In this document: one piece after another, positions 62,125-64,000 of the stretch | Layout: each line of letters starts with the position of its first letter | Numbering within the stretch: the first letter of the stretch is position 1 | From: Ructibacterium sp965146665 | Lineage (GTDB): Bacteria > Bacillota > Clostridia > Monoglobales > Monoglobaceae | Length of the DNA: 64,000 bases | Direction: 5' to 3' | NCBI GenBank assembly: GCA_965146665.1 | Contig: CBCTHE010000002.1 | Span: 1-64,000 of the forward strand | Translations under genes and position numbers: made by a program | The notes under the pieces: model-generated | What the model was told of the DNA's origin: nothing | What the model saw: the letters and a program-made list of their open reading frames with translations, nothing else | Databases searched by the model: none

Positions 62125-64000
62125 TCATGAAGCGGTTAAATCCAGGCTTTTGATATTAGGCGCAATGTCTGACTTGTCCAGTAATAATACCTTAATTTTT
62201 TGGGCATTTGCGGAGGTTTGTATCTGCACCTCATGAAACGGTTCCGCTTTTTGGATGTCCCACGGAATTTTCTGAACATTGACAAGCGTCCCGCCGTCAT
62301 CGTACTCCGCATAGAAAAGATTTACATCAGGTATGGCATCCGCATTTACATAAGACACATCAGCGGCAAGCACCGATAGGTCCAGCATCTCGCCGGGTAT
62401 AAACTTTGTTTGGGCAATATCGGGGACCGCGGGGCCGCTTCCTTCAAAGCCCGGGGTCACAACCTCAACCTTTATATTGTCAAGCATGGTTGTGGTGTTT
62501 TCATACCGATATAAATTAAGTGTAATATTTTTGAATTCTTCAAGTCTGTTAATGCCCCGTCCTTCTGTCGCCGCCTCTTCATAGAAAGTGTCTGCGTTTA
62601 GTTCTGTTCCTTCAAAATTTGTGTCAAAGATACCGCAGAATTCCCATCTGTTCCCTTTATTGTCGCTCACAATGGTAGTCAGAGTCTGGCTATTCCGGAA
62701 GGTTTCGCCTTGAAGCGTAAAGGAGCCGTCCGCACTGCGGTCTACGGTTTTGACAATCATCTTGACATTGTACCATGTTTTATCCGCAAGGGTTATTAAG
62801 GCAGGTTCAGCTATCCATGGATTGAGAATTCTTATTACACCATTTGTAATTGCCAGCAGTTCCGCCCCTGGTTTTGAAGCCATATCTGTGGGTGTCATCT
62901 GCCGCAAATATCCCATAGACTGCAGATCGTTAAACAATATACTTATTTTCTGCACATTCGGTTTCTGCAAAGCTGTCGCGTCAAAGAAGTAATCAAAGCT
63001 CATGTGCAGCTCGTCTCCGGCGTGCAGCGGGACCGCTCCGTTTGACGGTTCTACTTTAAGCATGGCTTTTTCCCAGGTATAATCTCCGGCATCGGGCTTA
63101 TGCTGAAATACTTTCCCCGTCTCTGTATTCGTTTCAACTATCTTTGCGTTGAAGCCAGCGTTTACCCATTCATAAGCACGTGAAATCCTGCCAGCGTTTG
63201 CCGCATCCGGTATTTCAACCAATGAACCGCTTTTTTGTATCACATCGCCTTCCGCCGCGCCCTCGAAATCCACATCGGCGATGGTCTTTTTCAGGTCGGA
63301 AACCAATACATTTGTATCATGCTCCAGGGTGACCGTTACATTGTCAATAAAGGTCTCAACAGTTTCTGAGGGGCTGACCGGACCGGTCCAGACCTTCAAC
63401 CCGGAAAGCTTGGTATACTTGGTTACAGCGGCATCTGTACTGTCTGCATCAACCGTGGTCCTCATGACCACTGTTTTTCCCTCTGACAATTCTGTTCTGC
63501 TTGCGTCGTTATCTTTCGTATATGCAATATTTCCGCCGTCTGGAGCAGCGGCAGTCAAGGTCACCGTCTGATCCACACCTTCGGCACCCGTTTCAATCAT
63601 AACCTTTATATGATACCATCTGTTATTATCAATGACAACCCCTCTTGTATAATGGCCCAGCGCTAATGTGGTTTCCCCGTTGGCTCTGTTTCCCATTTGC
63701 ATAAAAGTCTCGGCAATCTCGGATCCAGAAGCCCATGTAAGATACTGATTGCTGTTGTCCACAATATTATAATTGGGAATCTTTACAGACTTGCCGTCAT
63801 TCAGCAATCCCATCTTCAGTTGGTAGGCCTTCCCGGGGGTATCAACTCCATTGCCGATATTATGCTTGTAGTCCATGCTGATTGTGATAATATCGCCGGG
63901 CTTTACGTCCTGTTCTTCCGGCAGATCAAAGTATACGGTATTATCGCCGGGGGAGGCGTCTGACGGGAAGCTCTGCTGAAACACATCCGCTCTGCCATCC
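62125..64000 (-). CDS. LamG-like module protein, 5' end beyond window, ending at an in-frame TGA
   Basis: Open for the whole 625 codons to the window edge, so the N-terminus lies outside; the first GTG inside the window (63984) is not a convincing start. Two concanavalin-like modules of about 200-240 residues each are visible (NNRWYHIKVMIETGAEG, FIDNVTVTLEHD; then DKTWYNVKMIVKT, MLDNIKVEVVTPG). An Ig-like unit follows (VNLFYAEYDDGGTLVN, IKVLLLDKSDIAPNI) that resembles the C-terminal units of the proteins at 31242 and 42939. The frame ends SLDLTAS-TGA. After this stop the same frame continues into the GH5-like enzyme, so this is probably the binding half of a modular hydrolase. Confidence 0.75.
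   Translation of the reverse strand, partial: DGRADVFQQSFPSDASPGDNTVYFDLPEEQDVKPGDIITISMDYKHNIGNGVDTPGKAYQLKMGLLNDGKSVKIPNYNIVDNSNQYLTWASGSEIAETFMQMGNRANGETTLALGHYTRGVVIDNNRWYHIKVMIETGAEGVDQTVTLTAAAPDGGNIAYTKDNDASRTELSEGKTVVMRTTVDADSTDAAVTKYTKLSGLKVWTGPVSPSETVETFIDNVTVTLEHDTNVLVSDLKKTIADVDFEGAAEGDVIQKSGSLVEIPDAANAGRISRAYEWVNAGFNAKIVETNTETGKVFQHKPDAGDYTWEKAMLKVEPSNGAVPLHAGDELHMSFDYFFDATALQKPNVQKISILFNDLQSMGYLRQMTPTDMASKPGAELLAITNGVIRILNPWIAEPALITLADKTWYNVKMIVKTVDRSADGSFTLQGETFRNSQTLTTIVSDNKGNRWEFCGIFDTNFEGTELNADTFYEEAATEGRGINRLEEFKNITLNLYRYENTTTMLDNIKVEVVTPGFEGSGPAVPDIAQTKFIPGEMLDLSVLAADVSYVNADAIPDVNLFYAEYDDGGTLVNVQKIPWDIQKAEPFHEVQIQTSANAQKIKVLLLDKSDIAPNIKSLDLTAS

Noticed and set aside
1..64000. 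Search for CRISPR arrays, tRNA genes and prophage genes
   Set aside because: No regular spaced repeats, tRNA-like cloverleafs or phage structural or integrase genes were seen on either strand.

Overview
The window looks like the chromosome of a Gram-positive anaerobe of the Clostridia that degrades polysaccharides. Three things point there. Most genes have strong AGGAGG-type ribosome binding sites. Six very large secreted proteins carry S-layer homology (SLH) repeats with TRAE-like motifs, which normally anchor proteins to the cell-wall secondary polymer. Sugar import uses two LplB/LplC-type permease pairs with large lipoproteins and no local ATPase. The species cannot be fixed from sequence reading alone; a gut or plant-fibre Clostridia (Monoglobus-like or another Oscillospirales) is my guess. 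No tRNA, rRNA or CRISPR array was seen.

Layout. (1) 1-6457, minus: a secreted subtilase with Kelch repeats, followed by an unrecognised secreted protein cut by the window edge. (2) 6473-8311: a scrapyard made of a frameshifted IS21-type istA remnant fused to a truncated IS110-type transposase, three stacked hairpins upstream that resemble an IS110 bridge RNA, and the tail of a lost exported enzyme. (3) 8375-30059, minus, locus 1: AraC regulator, GH88 unsaturated uronyl hydrolase, solute-binding lipoprotein, two permeases, a CE12-like SGNH esterase with two DNRLRE modules, a DNRLRE/F5-8C/SLH protein, an SLH protein with a large unknown beta-rich tail, a heparinase II/III-type lyase with SLH repeats, a terminator, and a GH78 alpha-L-rhamnosidase. 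Together they fit depolymerisation at the cell surface of an acylated polymer containing rhamnose and uronic acid, import of unsaturated oligomers, and cytoplasmic trimming.

(4) 30.1-31.2 kb: AT-rich spacer with decayed coding traces and a perfect bidirectional terminator. (5) 31242-53940, locus 2, visibly more GC-rich: LplB, LplC, lipoprotein, two LamG-like/SLH giants, a membrane-spanning AraC sensor-regulator, GH31 and GH20 glycosidases and a secreted LamG-like protein on the minus strand, and divergently an SLH protein with a DUF4832-like barrel. (6) 54094-58150: AraC regulator divergent from xylA and xylB, with a terminator hairpin between the two xyl genes. (7) 58232-64000: a 17-bp perfect inverted repeat, a multiply broken Gfo/Idh/MocA oxidoreductase pseudogene, and a clan-A (GH5-like) glycoside hydrolase whose upstream LamG-like half lies in the same frame but is separated from it by a TGA codon.

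The most interesting material is architectural. Both loci encode a member of an unnamed SLH-plus-beta-rich-tail family next to SLH/lectin giants, and binding modules are shared between an esterase and a wall-anchored protein. Other points worth checking are the DUF4832-SLH fusion, the bridge-RNA-like relic, the nested inverted repeats at the locus 2 divergent promoter, and the in-frame TGA.
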